Assembly: GCA_016190485.1 (NCBI GenBank)
Contig: JACPQN010000126.1
Location: 1 to 35,338 of the forward strand
Length of the DNA stretch: 35,338 bases
Direction: 5' to 3'
Source of the DNA: Chloroflexota bacterium
GTDB lineage: Bacteria; Chloroflexota; Dehalococcoidia; SHYD01
The notes under the pieces are model-generated. The model worked only from the letters and a program-made list of their open reading frames with translations. It made no database searches and had not been told where the DNA came from. This document shows positions 1-8,895 of this stretch, piece by piece. Numbering within the stretch: position 1 is the stretch's first letter; every line of letters starts with the position of its first letter. The position numbers were made by a program, and so were the translations under genes.

Positions 1-79
1 CTTCGGGCGGAATAGCTTCCGCCAACCAGACCGGGACGAGATCGGCGTGGTCAGGGGTGTACGGATGGTAAGGTCGCAT
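1..79 (-). CDS. N-terminus of an unidentified protein running off the left edge (MRPYHPYTPDHADLVPVWLAEAIPPE...)
   Basis: Minus-strand ATG at 79-77 opens a frame with no stop to the window edge; short, so weak. Confidence 0.3.
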   Translation of the reverse strand, partial: MRPYHPYTPDHADLVPVWLAEAIPPE

Positions 80-144
80 GCCTCATGATCCCGCACCTAA
101 GACCAGATGGCAAGCCACTAAATAGACAGGCTCCTAGGGGGAGG

Positions 145-355
145 AACAAGATACCCTCTCCCTGTGAGAGAGGAAGAAGGGGTCCCCTCCCTGGCAGGGA
201 GGGGTTAGGAGAGGGTCGACACCGACAGTTGAGTGGAGCTGCGAGCGAAGCTCCACACCCCCTCCTGGCCCCGCCTTGCCGCAGGCAGGCTCCCCCTGGC
301 AGGGGGAGGAATAAGATACCCTCTCCCTTGAGGGAGAGGGTAGGGTGAGGGTGGG
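145..355. repeat. Intergenic palindromic repeat cluster (CCCTCTCCCT...AGGGAGAGGG type)
   Basis: Repeated 'ataccctctccct' units and inverted copies (ccctccctggcagggagggg; ccctctcccttgagggagaggg). Confidence 0.6.
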
Positions 356-376
356 AGCTGATGTAGGGGCGACGCG

Positions 377-739
377 CTACAGCGGCTTGAGCCGGCCGGT
401 GACGGGGACGAGCGCCTCGTTCACGGGGTCGACTCCCAGGAGCAGGCTCTCTAGGGTGACGGCCCCGATGAGGGGCCCGGTGCCGGGCGGGCCAAAGATG
501 ACGTCGACGATGTTCTGCAGACCCTGGAGGCGGACGGTGGCCTGGCCTATCTCGTACTCGGCCACCTGGCCGTTGGCGAGGGCGAAGGTGCCTCTCCTGG
601 TCGGGCGGATGCCCAGCTCTTCCAGGATGGGTCGTGGGATGACCGTGAAGGTGGCGCCCGTATCCACCAGGCCCTCTAACCGCTGGAAGGTGGTTCCCGG
701 GAGGTCGCCGATCTCGAAGGTGACGGTGAAGGTGGCCAT
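377..739 (-). CDS. Retropepsin-like clan AA aspartic protease family protein
   Basis: Translation MATFTVTFEIGDLPGTTFQRLEGLVDTGATFTVIP... contains the VDTGAT motif; start placed at the internal ATG because the longer ORF overlaps the tRNA. Confidence 0.7.
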   Translation of the reverse strand: MATFTVTFEIGDLPGTTFQRLEGLVDTGATFTVIPRPILEELGIRPTRRGTFALANGQVAEYEIGQATVRLQGLQNIVDVIFGPPGTGPLIGAVTLESLLLGVDPVNEALVPVTGRLKPL

Positions 740-763
740 GAGTTGGTGCGTTGGTGCGCTTGG

Positions 764-834
764 CTGGGGACCGAGGATTCGAACCTCGCCATACGGATCC
801 AGAGTCCGCTGTCCTACCACTAGACGAGTCCCCA
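764..834 (-). tRNA. tRNA-Gln (anticodon CTG)
   Basis: Minus strand TGGGGACTCGTCTAGTGGTAGGACAGCGGACTCTGGATCCGTATGGCGAGGTTCGAATCCTCGGTCCCCA; 7 bp acceptor, GGTTCGAATCC T-arm, anticodon loop CT-CTG-GA. Confidence 0.93.
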
Positions 835-841
835 ACGGGCC

Positions 842-1543
842 TTACCCTGGTATTCTAGCATCCTTCTCCATGAACAGCACGTCGTACAGGAGGGCTGCCA
901 GGGCTCCACCCAGGATGGGCCCGATCCAGTAGACCAGGTGGTTGGCAAAGAAGTCGCCCGCCATGCCCAGCGCCACTCCCGGCACCGCGGTGCCAAAGGA
1001 GCGGGCCGGGTTCATCGCGGCTCCCGTGATGGGTCCTGCCGCCAGGATGTCCATCGTAATGGTGAGGCCGATGGCCAGGCCCGCGATGAGGTTGGGGCCA
1101 CGGGGGTCCACCGCGGTGCCGAAGATGACGGTGACCAGGAAGAAGGTGAGCACCAGCTCCACCAGCAGCCCGTTGAAGAACTGGACGCCCTTGGCCAGCT
1201 CTGGGTTGCCCAGGCCGGCTGCGCCCACGGCTTCCGGCGGGAGGAAGTAGACCAGGGCAAACCCCGCCAGCACCGCGCCGATGAGCTGGCTGACCACGTA
1301 GGTCGCGGCCGCGCCAGCCCCTATCCGGCCGGTGATGAGGAACGCGATGGTCACTGCCGGGTTGAAATGGCCGCCCGAGACCTTGCCCAGGGCCAGCACC
1401 CCCAGCCCGATGGCCAGGCCATGGGCAAAGGCGATGGCCGTCAGGTCCTGCCCGCGGGTGGCGATAATGGAGCCTGCCCCCATGAAGATGAGTCCGAAGG
1501 TGCCGATGAGCTCCGCGACGGCGGGCTTTATGCCAGCATTCAT
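842..1543 (-). CDS. MIP family aquaporin/glycerol facilitator
   Basis: NPAVT and NPARS boxes, six hydrophobic segments; GGAGGAG RBS upstream of ATG at 1543. Confidence 0.93.
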   Translation of the reverse strand: MNAGIKPAVAELIGTFGLIFMGAGSIIATRGQDLTAIAFAHGLAIGLGVLALGKVSGGHFNPAVTIAFLITGRIGAGAAATYVVSQLIGAVLAGFALVYFLPPEAVGAAGLGNPELAKGVQFFNGLLVELVLTFFLVTVIFGTAVDPRGPNLIAGLAIGLTITMDILAAGPITGAAMNPARSFGTAVPGVALGMAGDFFANHLVYWIGPILGGALAALLYDVLFMEKDARIPG

Positions 1544-1739
1544 AGCACTCCTCCACGCGCGTGGTGATGGCGACGGCTTCACGCTGCCAGATTGACCCGG
1601 CAGAGCGGCGCGCCCCTCTCTCCCTTATAACACACAACTTCGGAGAATCGCACGCCTGAAAGCCCGTGAAGCTCGAGCACCCTGCTCTGAGTCCCTCGGC
1701 CAGCTCAGTACGAGGGTGTTGAATATCGCCCCCAAACCC

Positions 1740-1890
1740 CCTGCAAGGGGCCCTTCGGCTGCGCTCAGGACAAGGTTCACGGAACCCCTTCGGGGTTATT
1801 TGTTCGGGTGCACATCCCCTTCGACAGGCTCAGGACAGGCCCCGAACCCCCTGGCAAAGCATGCCCTGAGCCTGCCGAAGGGAGGCTGCG
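1740..1890. repeat. Cluster of CCTTCGACAGGCTCAGGACA-type palindromic repeats
   Basis: Three related copies around 1751, 1817 and 1861 in both orientations. Confidence 0.7.
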
Positions 1891-1994
1891 CCTCTCTGCA
1901 CTCTCCCTTGTTAAACACTCGCCCAGTACCACGGTTCCTTTGCGCTCCAGGGCGGGGTTATAATCGGGAGTAGTGAGACAGAAATATACGTTGG

Positions 1995-4811
1995 GTGGCC
2001 GGACGGGGAGGAGTGCCTTTGGCGCCCATTCTTGAGCAGCTCAACGGTGTGCTGGTGGCACTGGGCCTGCTCTTCTTCGCGGGCTATCCGGTAGCCACGC
2101 TGCTCCTCCCCAACGAGGCGCGCCGCTGGTTCTGGCTCGCGACACCGCTGGCGGGGCTGGCCACGGCGTCGGTAGCCCTGGGCTGGCTCGGTATTTTCTT
2201 TCCCATGGCCGCGGCGGCCTGGGCGCTGCTGGCGCTGGGCGCCGCGGCCACCGTCGCCCTGGCGCTCAGGCGCCGCTGGTCTCCGGCAGGGCAGGCGTGG
2301 CGGGAGCAGGCAACCGTGGCCGGGCTGGCATGCCTCTCCCTGGCCCTGGGGTTGCTGCCCCTCTGGGGGCAGCCCGATCTGCTGGCCCTGGGCCCCAACT
2401 GGGACATCGAGATCTACCTACCGCTGGCCGAGTACCTGAAGCGCTGGCCGGCGGGGTTCTCCCTGGCCGAGCTGTCCGGGCGGCCCTTCGCCGACTACCC
2501 TAATCCCCTCCTGTGGCGGGTCAACTTCTTCGATCCGCGCTCGGCTGGGCTGGCCTTCCAGCAGCTCCACGCAGCCGTCGGCGTGCTGGCTGGCCAGGAG
2601 GCGCACCAGCACTTCGCTGGGCTGCTGGCGCTGCTCTACGCCCTCTCGCTGCCCGCCGGCTTCCTGCTCCTGAGGGCTGGGCTCGGCCTGAGCTTCCCCC
2701 ACGCTGCTCTGACCACGGCGTTGCTGGCCATCAACGCTGCCGGGCTCTACATCGTGTTCTGGAGCTTTGGCCAGCAGACCATCTCCCTGGCCCTGCTGCC
2801 CTTTGCGCTGCTGGGACTGGCCCTGGCGTTACAGCGACCGGCCCGGCCCACGGTGCTGCTGGCCGGCCTCGGGCTGGCGGCGCTGCTGGCGGGCTTCGTG
2901 CCGGTCGCACCTCTGTACGGGGTGCTCCTGGTGGGCCTGATCCTTGTCAGCCTGCCGGGCCCTGCCCGCTGGGCAGGCGGGGCTGCCGACCTACTGCGGC
3001 CGCTGACTGTCGTAGCTGGAACCCTGGCAGTGTCGCTGGCCCTCGCGCCCTGGGCCTACCTCAGCGCGGCTCGGCGGGCCTACCACTTCTGGGATGAGCA
3101 GGGCCTGAGTGGCCTGAGCCGGGGGCCGGATGTTGCCCAGTTCCCATCCTTTGGTTGGGCCCTGGGGCTCTTCCGCTCGCCCGAGGGCGGACTGGCCGGC
3201 TTGCTGGATCCCCAGTCCGGCCTCGAGGGTCTCCTGGCGCCGGGCCTTCGGTTCCTCCTGCTGCTCCTCATGGCGGTGGGTGCGTACGTGGCCGTCACGC
3301 GGCGGCAGTTCCTCCTGGTGGCGGTGGGCGTACCGCCCTTGCTCCTGCTGGTGGGGGTGCGGTACCTCTGGCCCTACCCCTACGGGTATCTCAAGCTCCT
3401 GCCCTCCTCCTCCTTCCTGCTGCTGGCCCTGGTGGTAGCAGGAGGCGTCGGGCTGTGGCAGATGGCGGGCGAGCTACGGCAACCGCGGCTCCCCCGGGCA
3501 GGCATAGCCCTGGGAGCCGCCGTCCTGGCCGCTCTGACGGCAGGGAGCACGGGACAGCTCATCGGGAGCATCCGGGGCCAGAGCACGGCCGAGTACCGGA
3601 CGCTCCAGGGCCTGGCAGAGGCCATCCCTCCAGGAGCTAGCGTGCTGGTCTCCGGTTACCGGGACTACCAGGGGCCCAAGGCCGGGGCCCTGGCCTACTT
3701 CCTCCGCAAGACGAACCTGTACGGCTACGTGCAGACCGGGTTTTCTACCTTCTTCCGGCTGCGGGACGACGGCGTCTACGACTTCGCGATCTTCAACGAA
3801 CTGGAGGATAGCCAGCGGGAGCTCTACCCAGAAGGGCAGAGGGTCTGGCAGGGGCTGGGTCTAAAGGCCTACCGGACGCCTGAGGCCGTGGAATACTATC
3901 GGGACCTGGGAGCCGCCGTGGCGCCGCCAGTCATCGAAGCCAGCGCCGGCCAGGGAAAGGCCAGCGGCTTGCGCATTACCGATTGGACCGAGGAAGGATA
4001 CCCGGAGTTTCAGGGGTGGTCCCCCCCACTGCTGGGCGTGCTGGCTGAGACGACGCCGCCCCAGGTGCACTATCCGGAGGTAGTGCGGCGGGGCAACCTG
4101 GACCTGACGGTGCCGCAGCCGGCCCTGGAGGCCGATGCTGCCGAAAGCCTCGGGGCGCGAGGCGGACGGCGAATGCGCCCGGAGCTCGCGGTGACCCTGG
4201 CCAGCTTCCGGGACCAGCGGGTGACCCTTGTTGTGAACGGCCAGCCCCACGCCCTGAACCTGACGCCAGGTCTCGCCTCCTACCGCCTGGGCCGCGTGGC
4301 TCTCCCCGCGCGGCTGACCTTGTACAACGAAAGCAACTTCCCCGTGTTCGTGAAGTCGCTGATGCTGCGGCAGACTGAGGAAGGCTCGGCGCGGGTCGAA
4401 CGCTTCCCAGATGTGGTGCTGGTGCGGTGGGCCACCCGCCCGACGGAGGGAGGCCTCCGTCTGGCCGTGGACTACATCGGACCGGCCTGGCAGCCGGTGG
4501 TGGATATCTACGGCCTGGATGGCAAGCGGCACTACGGGTACTGGAGCTTGCCCAGCGGCCCGGCCAGCGTGGTACGCACCTATCGTCTCCGCCTGGACCT
4601 CCCCAGGCAGCAGACCTTCACGCTGCAGCGGGGCGGCGAGACCCGAGTTATCGGATGGCAAGGCGAGCGCGCCGAGGGCGACTACCGAGGCTACCTCTTC
4701 CTCTGGCAGGGCCAGAAGCTGGCCCAATCGGTACCCCTCTTCACCTTCACCCTGCGGGACAATCAGATCACGGGCATCGAGGAGGAGGCGGGAGAGCTCT
4801 TCATCGGCTAG
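1995..4811 (+). CDS. Large polytopic membrane protein (uncharacterised, glycosyltransferase-like architecture)
   Basis: 938 aa ORF with many N-terminal hydrophobic helices followed by a long soluble C-terminal part; GTG start, alternative starts nearby. Confidence 0.7.
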   Translation: MAGRGGVPLAPILEQLNGVLVALGLLFFAGYPVATLLLPNEARRWFWLATPLAGLATASVALGWLGIFFPMAAAAWALLALGAAATVALALRRRWSPAGQAWREQATVAGLACLSLALGLLPLWGQPDLLALGPNWDIEIYLPLAEYLKRWPAGFSLAELSGRPFADYPNPLLWRVNFFDPRSAGLAFQQLHAAVGVLAGQEAHQHFAGLLALLYALSLPAGFLLLRAGLGLSFPHAALTTALLAINAAGLYIVFWSFGQQTISLALLPFALLGLALALQRPARPTVLLAGLGLAALLAGFVPVAPLYGVLLVGLILVSLPGPARWAGGAADLLRPLTVVAGTLAVSLALAPWAYLSAARRAYHFWDEQGLSGLSRGPDVAQFPSFGWALGLFRSPEGGLAGLLDPQSGLEGLLAPGLRFLLLLLMAVGAYVAVTRRQFLLVAVGVPPLLLLVGVRYLWPYPYGYLKLLPSSSFLLLALVVAGGVGLWQMAGELRQPRLPRAGIALGAAVLAALTAGSTGQLIGSIRGQSTAEYRTLQGLAEAIPPGASVLVSGYRDYQGPKAGALAYFLRKTNLYGYVQTGFSTFFRLRDDGVYDFAIFNELEDSQRELYPEGQRVWQGLGLKAYRTPEAVEYYRDLGAAVAPPVIEASAGQGKASGLRITDWTEEGYPEFQGWSPPLLGVLAETTPPQVHYPEVVRRGNLDLTVPQPALEADAAESLGARGGRRMRPELAVTLASFRDQRVTLVVNGQPHALNLTPGLASYRLGRVALPARLTLYNESNFPVFVKSLMLRQTEEGSARVERFPDVVLVRWATRPTEGGLRLAVDYIGPAWQPVVDIYGLDGKRHYGYWSLPSGPASVVRTYRLRLDLPRQQTFTLQRGGETRVIGWQGERAEGDYRGYLFLWQGQKLAQSVPLFTFTLRDNQITGIEEEAGELFIG

Positions 4812-4814
4812 GAT

Positions 4815-5852
4815 CTACTCGATCCCCGCCATCACACTCCGTACCGCCTCCAGGGCTTGGTCGATGTCTTCCCGCTGGATTCCGTAGTGGGTCACCATGC
4901 GGAGCAGCCCGCCCCAGTAGTTGGAGATCTTGACGCCGCTCGCAGCCAGCCGCTGCATAAAGGCGTCCCACGGAATACCCTGCACCCGGAAGATGACGAT
5001 GTTGGTCTGGATGGTCTCGGGTGCGATGAGCACGCCGGGGATCGCCGCCAGGCCCCGGGCCAGGTAGGCGGCGTTGGCGTGGTCATCCGCCAGGCGGTCC
5101 ACCATGGTCTCCAGGGCCACGATGCCCGCCGCCGCAATGACGCCAGCCTGCCGCATGCCGCCACCCACAGTCTGCCGCCAGCGGCGCGCCTCCTGGATAA
5201 AGGCCCCGCTGCCGCAGAGGAGGGACCCCACCGGCGCGCTGAGGCCCTTGGAGAGACAGAACTGCACCGAGTCGGCCCCCGCGACGAGCACGCTGGGGCT
5301 GACCTGCAACGCCACCGCCGCGTTGAAGATGCGGGCGCCGTCCAGGTGCACCGACACGCCGTGGCCGTGGGCCAGCTCCACCACCTGCCGGGTGTACTCC
5401 GGCGTCAGGGCCTTGCCGCTACAGCGGTTATGGGTGTTCTCCAGGCAGATCAGGCGCGTCCGGGGAAAGTGGACGTTGTCCGGCCGGATGGCCGCTTCGA
5501 TGACGGCCAGGGACATGGTCCCGTCCTCCTCGTTGTGGACGGTGCGCACGTGCACCCCGCCGAGCGTCGAGACTCCGCCCACCTCGTTCCAGAAGATGTG
5601 GGACTCGTCACCCAGGATCACCTCGTCGCCCCGCCCGCAGTGGGTAAGAACCCCCACCAGGTTGCCCATAGTGCCGCTGGCCACAAAGACCGCCGCCTCC
5701 TGTCCCAGGCGCTGGGCCGCCAGCTCTTCCAGCCGGTGCACGGTGGGGTCTTCACCCCAGCCATCATCGCCCACCTCGGCGCGGTACATCGCCTCCCGCA
5801 TCGCGGGCGTGGGATGGGTCACAGTGTCGCTGCGCAGATCCACAACACCCAT
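4815..5852 (-). CDS. ltaE: Low-specificity L-threonine aldolase / beta-eliminating lyase family
   Basis: MGVVDLRSDTVTHPTPAMREAM...GDDGWGEDPTVHRLEE...VASGTMGNLV...LENTHN...HLDGARIFNAAV, typical of PLP threonine aldolases. Confidence 0.93.
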   Translation of the reverse strand: MGVVDLRSDTVTHPTPAMREAMYRAEVGDDGWGEDPTVHRLEELAAQRLGQEAAVFVASGTMGNLVGVLTHCGRGDEVILGDESHIFWNEVGGVSTLGGVHVRTVHNEEDGTMSLAVIEAAIRPDNVHFPRTRLICLENTHNRCSGKALTPEYTRQVVELAHGHGVSVHLDGARIFNAAVALQVSPSVLVAGADSVQFCLSKGLSAPVGSLLCGSGAFIQEARRWRQTVGGGMRQAGVIAAAGIVALETMVDRLADDHANAAYLARGLAAIPGVLIAPETIQTNIVIFRVQGIPWDAFMQRLAASGVKISNYWGGLLRMVTHYGIQREDIDQALEAVRSVMAGIE

Positions 5853-5923
5853 GGGCGCTCCTCCGGCAGTGCTGGCGCGATTCTAGCACCGTCCCTTGCC
5901 AAAAGTCACCCGCAGCCCCTAAG

Positions 5924-6613
5924 ATGCGGCACAAGGAGGGCGGACGAAAGGTGCCCGAAGAGCGGATCAGCTTCCTGAGCGCGGTGGAGGGCGGCCCCAC
6001 CCTGGAAGGTGTGCTCTACCTGCCAGGATCGGAGGGTCCCTACCCGGGAGTGGTGATGTGCCACCCACACCCCCTCTACGGCGGGAGCATGTTCAACAAC
6101 GTGGTCTATGCCGTCTGCGACGCGCTGGCCGAGCAGCAGGTCGCCAGCCTCAAGTTCAACTTCCGCGGCGTGGGCGGCAGCGGGGGCCAGCACGGCGACG
6201 GCCTGGGGGAGCAGGAGGACGCCCTGGGCGCGCTGCGCTGCCTGGCGGAGCACCCCCGCATCGACCGCACCCGCCTCGGCCTGGCGGGCTACTCCTTTGG
6301 GGCCCGGGTATGCGTCGCGGCCGCCGAACAGGATGTCAGGGTGCGCGCCCTGGCCGCGGTCTCGCTGCCCACCCGGAACCTCGCGGGCCAGGGCATCCTC
6401 GGCGGCTTCCATCGACCCACATTCTTCATTGTGGGCAACCAGGACAGCGTGGTGGCGGTGCAGGAGCTGCGGCAGTTCGTCCAAAGTCTTCCAGGCGCCA
6501 CAGAGCTGGTGGAGGTGCCCGGCGCCGACCACTTCTGGGGGGGCTTCGAGGCCGCAGTGGGCCCGGCCGTGGCCCGCTTCTTCGCCGGCGCCCTGGCGAC
6601 GCAGCCCGCGTGA
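5924..6613 (+). CDS. Alpha/beta hydrolase (dienelactone-hydrolase-like)
   Basis: GVVMCHPHPLYGGSMFNNVV, FNFRGVGGSGG, GYSFGA nucleophile elbow, C-terminal His; true start may be slightly downstream (e.g. GTG). Confidence 0.8.
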   Translation: MRHKEGGRKVPEERISFLSAVEGGPTLEGVLYLPGSEGPYPGVVMCHPHPLYGGSMFNNVVYAVCDALAEQQVASLKFNFRGVGGSGGQHGDGLGEQEDALGALRCLAEHPRIDRTRLGLAGYSFGARVCVAAAEQDVRVRALAAVSLPTRNLAGQGILGGFHRPTFFIVGNQDSVVAVQELRQFVQSLPGATELVEVPGADHFWGGFEAAVGPAVARFFAGALATQPA

Positions 6614-7182
6614 GCACCGAGGCTCCGCTGTCGCTGCCGGGCGTGCTGGACCGTGCCAGCCTTGAGCGGTGGCTCCGAGGGTCGCCGCCTATCGTGGAGG
6701 GGCTGCTGAACCCCGCGGAGCAGCTCCAGCCCAACGGCATCGACCTGACGCTGCGCTCCGTGGCCTGGTTCGGCTCTCTGGGGCAGCTTGGTGTCAACGT
6801 GGCGGAGCGCCAGCTCCCCAGCACGGTGGAGCTGGCGTTCGACCCGGAGGGTTACCTCCACCTGGCGCCTGGCCCTTATCTGGTCACCTTCAACGAGATC
6901 GTCCACATCCCCCTGGGCATGACCGCCCTGGCCTGGCCCCGCTCGTCGCTGCTGCGCAGCGGCGTGGTGGTGCACAACGCCGTGGGGGACGCGGGCTACC
7001 AGGGCCGCTTCCAGGGCCTTATGACCGTAGTGAACCCCCACGGCTTCCGAGTGGCCAGGGATGCCCGGGTGATCCAACTCGTCTTCTTCACCCTGGCGCA
7101 GCCCGTGACGGAGGGCTACCAGGGCATCTACCAGCAGGAGAACCTGTTGAGAGAGTTTAATAACCCTACACCCCCAGGCTGA
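6610..7182 (+). CDS. dCTP deaminase / dUTPase superfamily protein
   Basis: GTG start in a 4-bp GTGA overlap with the upstream stop; PNGIDLTL, WPRSSLLRSGVVVHNAVGDAGYQGRFQGLMTVVNP resembles Dcd/dUTPase motifs. Confidence 0.75.
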   Translation: MSTEAPLSLPGVLDRASLERWLRGSPPIVEGLLNPAEQLQPNGIDLTLRSVAWFGSLGQLGVNVAERQLPSTVELAFDPEGYLHLAPGPYLVTFNEIVHIPLGMTALAWPRSSLLRSGVVVHNAVGDAGYQGRFQGLMTVVNPHGFRVARDARVIQLVFFTLAQPVTEGYQGIYQQENLLREFNNPTPPG

Positions 7183-7207
7183 AGCCTGGAGCATCCCAGC
7201 CCTGATG

Positions 7208-7227
7208 CTGCGGGCTTTAGCCCGCAG
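7208..7227. repeat. Short perfect palindrome CTGCGGGCTTTAGCCCGCAG (hairpin)
   Basis: Direct reading; intergenic, next to a second small palindrome CAGGCTGAAGCCTG. Confidence 0.6.
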
Positions 7228-7330
7228 TGAGCAGTTGTTAAACATTCTCAGAACCGCTGACCGCTTCCGTATCCCTTCGTGCCTGTGCTACACTAGAAGG
7301 AGCACGAAGGAAGGCAGCGTTCCCTCTCCT

Positions 7331-7828
7331 GTGGCCCATCTGCAGCGAGATAACGTTCGGGTTGCAGGGCGTCTGAAGCGAGACGCTCTTTTTTTCCTCA
7401 TCGCCGGGCTGGTCTTCGCCCTGGACCAGGGCACCAAGAGCCTCATCCGGGCCACCCTGGCGCCCGGCGAGTCGGTGCCGCCAGAGAGTTGGTTCCGCAT
7501 CACCCACGTGACCAACACCGGCGCGGCCTTCGGTATCCTGCCCGACCAGTCGCTGCTGCTGCTGGTCACCACCGTGGTGGGCGTAGCCGCAATCGTGCTC
7601 TACTACCTCAACCCGCCGGTCCACAGCATCTTCCTCACCCTGAGCCTGGGGTTGCAGTTGGGCGGGGCTATGGGCAACCTGGTAGACCGCCTGCGCCAGG
7701 GCTATGTCACCGACTTCCTGGACTTCCGGGTCTGGCCCGTGTTCAACCTGGCCGATTCGGCTATTGTGGTGGGCGTGGCCATCCTGGCAGCTTTCCTGGT
7801 GCTCTCGGACCGCAAGCGGGCCACGTAG
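7331..7828 (+). CDS. lspA: Lipoprotein signal peptidase (signal peptidase II)
   Basis: FALDQGTKSLI, TNTGAAFGIL, GGAMGNLVDRL, VFNLADSAI motifs; start codon uncertain (ORF open from 7205). Confidence 0.9.
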   Translation: MAHLQRDNVRVAGRLKRDALFFLIAGLVFALDQGTKSLIRATLAPGESVPPESWFRITHVTNTGAAFGILPDQSLLLLVTTVVGVAAIVLYYLNPPVHSIFLTLSLGLQLGGAMGNLVDRLRQGYVTDFLDFRVWPVFNLADSAIVVGVAILAAFLVLSDRKRAT

Positions 7829-7840
7829 CCCTCCTTTCCC

Positions 7841-8752
7841 ATGGCCGCGAGCGTGCCCAACACGGAGTTCTCGCTGACCGTTGAGGCTCCCGAGGGGCGC
7901 CTGGACAGGTTCCTGGCCGACCGCTCCGGCGTCTCCCGCAGCCAGGTCCAACGCCTGATAGAGCAGGGCAGAGTGCGGGTCAACGGTCGGGCCTGCAAAG
8001 CCAACTACCTGCTGGAGCCGGGCGACCGCATCGAGGCCCATCTGGCGCCGGCTGCCCCGCCGTCCCTGGAGCCCCAGGCCATTCCACTGACAGTGGTCTA
8101 CCAGGACGAGGACATCCTGGTCATCGATAAGCCCGCCGGGCTCACGGTGCACCCTGCGCCGGGCCACCCCGACCGTACCCTGGTCAACGCCCTGCTGTCC
8201 CTCTGCCCGGAGCTCCAAGCGGAGGAGGGATCGCTGCGGCCGGGCATCGTCCATCGGCTGGACAAGGACACCTCCGGGCTGATGGTGGTGGCCAAGCACG
8301 CGGCGGCCCACGAGGCGCTGTCCCGGCAGCTCCAGGAGCGCTCCGTGACCAAGGTCTACCTGGCCCTGGTGGTGGGGCGGCTCGTGCCGGAGCGGGGCGC
8401 CATCGAAGCCCCCATCGGGCGGGACCCGCGGCGGCGTCAGCGCATGGCAGTGGTGGAGCGCGGGCGCGCCGCCCGCACCGACTACCAGGTGGAGGCCTAC
8501 CTGGAGGGCTACACCCTGCTGCGAGTCATGCCCCAGACGGGGCGCACCCACCAGATCCGGGTGCACCTGGCGGCCATCGGCCACCCCGTGGTGGGCGACC
8601 GGGTGTACGGGCACGCGTCGGCACTGTGCCCGCGCCAGTTTCTCCACGCCCACGTCCTGGGCTTCCGGCACCCTGGGGACGGGCGGTACGTCGAGTTCAC
8701 CGCAGCGCTGCCCGAGGACCTGCAGCAGGCGGTGGAGCGAGCGGGAGGGTGA
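7841..8752 (+). CDS. rluD: RluA/RluD family pseudouridine synthase with S4 domain
   Basis: S4 domain RLDRFLADRSGVSRSQVQRLIEQGRVRVNG; GIVHRLDKDTSGLMVVAK catalytic motif; RTHQIRVHLA. Confidence 0.93.
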   Translation: MAASVPNTEFSLTVEAPEGRLDRFLADRSGVSRSQVQRLIEQGRVRVNGRACKANYLLEPGDRIEAHLAPAAPPSLEPQAIPLTVVYQDEDILVIDKPAGLTVHPAPGHPDRTLVNALLSLCPELQAEEGSLRPGIVHRLDKDTSGLMVVAKHAAAHEALSRQLQERSVTKVYLALVVGRLVPERGAIEAPIGRDPRRRQRMAVVERGRAARTDYQVEAYLEGYTLLRVMPQTGRTHQIRVHLAAIGHPVVGDRVYGHASALCPRQFLHAHVLGFRHPGDGRYVEFTAALPEDLQQAVERAGG

Positions 8753-8895
8753 GCTCCCCCTGTCACCCTGAGCACAGCGAAGGGTCTACTAGCCCCAGAA
8801 CAGATGCTTCGGTCGCCTGTGGCGGACTCAGCATGACACAAGTCCCTATGGTAGAATCACGGGTGTAGCCCTCACAACCGAGAACGAAAACCATC

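Noticed and set aside
145-355. Possible CRISPR or small ORF of 87 aa
   Set aside because: Palindromic intergenic repeat units rather than regularly spaced direct repeats; the ORF is Arg/Pro/Gly-rich and antisense-like.
7238-8671. Long minus-strand ORF (477 aa) opposite lspA/rluD
   Set aside because: Low-complexity H/Q/G/R-rich antisense translation of clearly recognised plus-strand genes; typical GC-rich spurious ORF.
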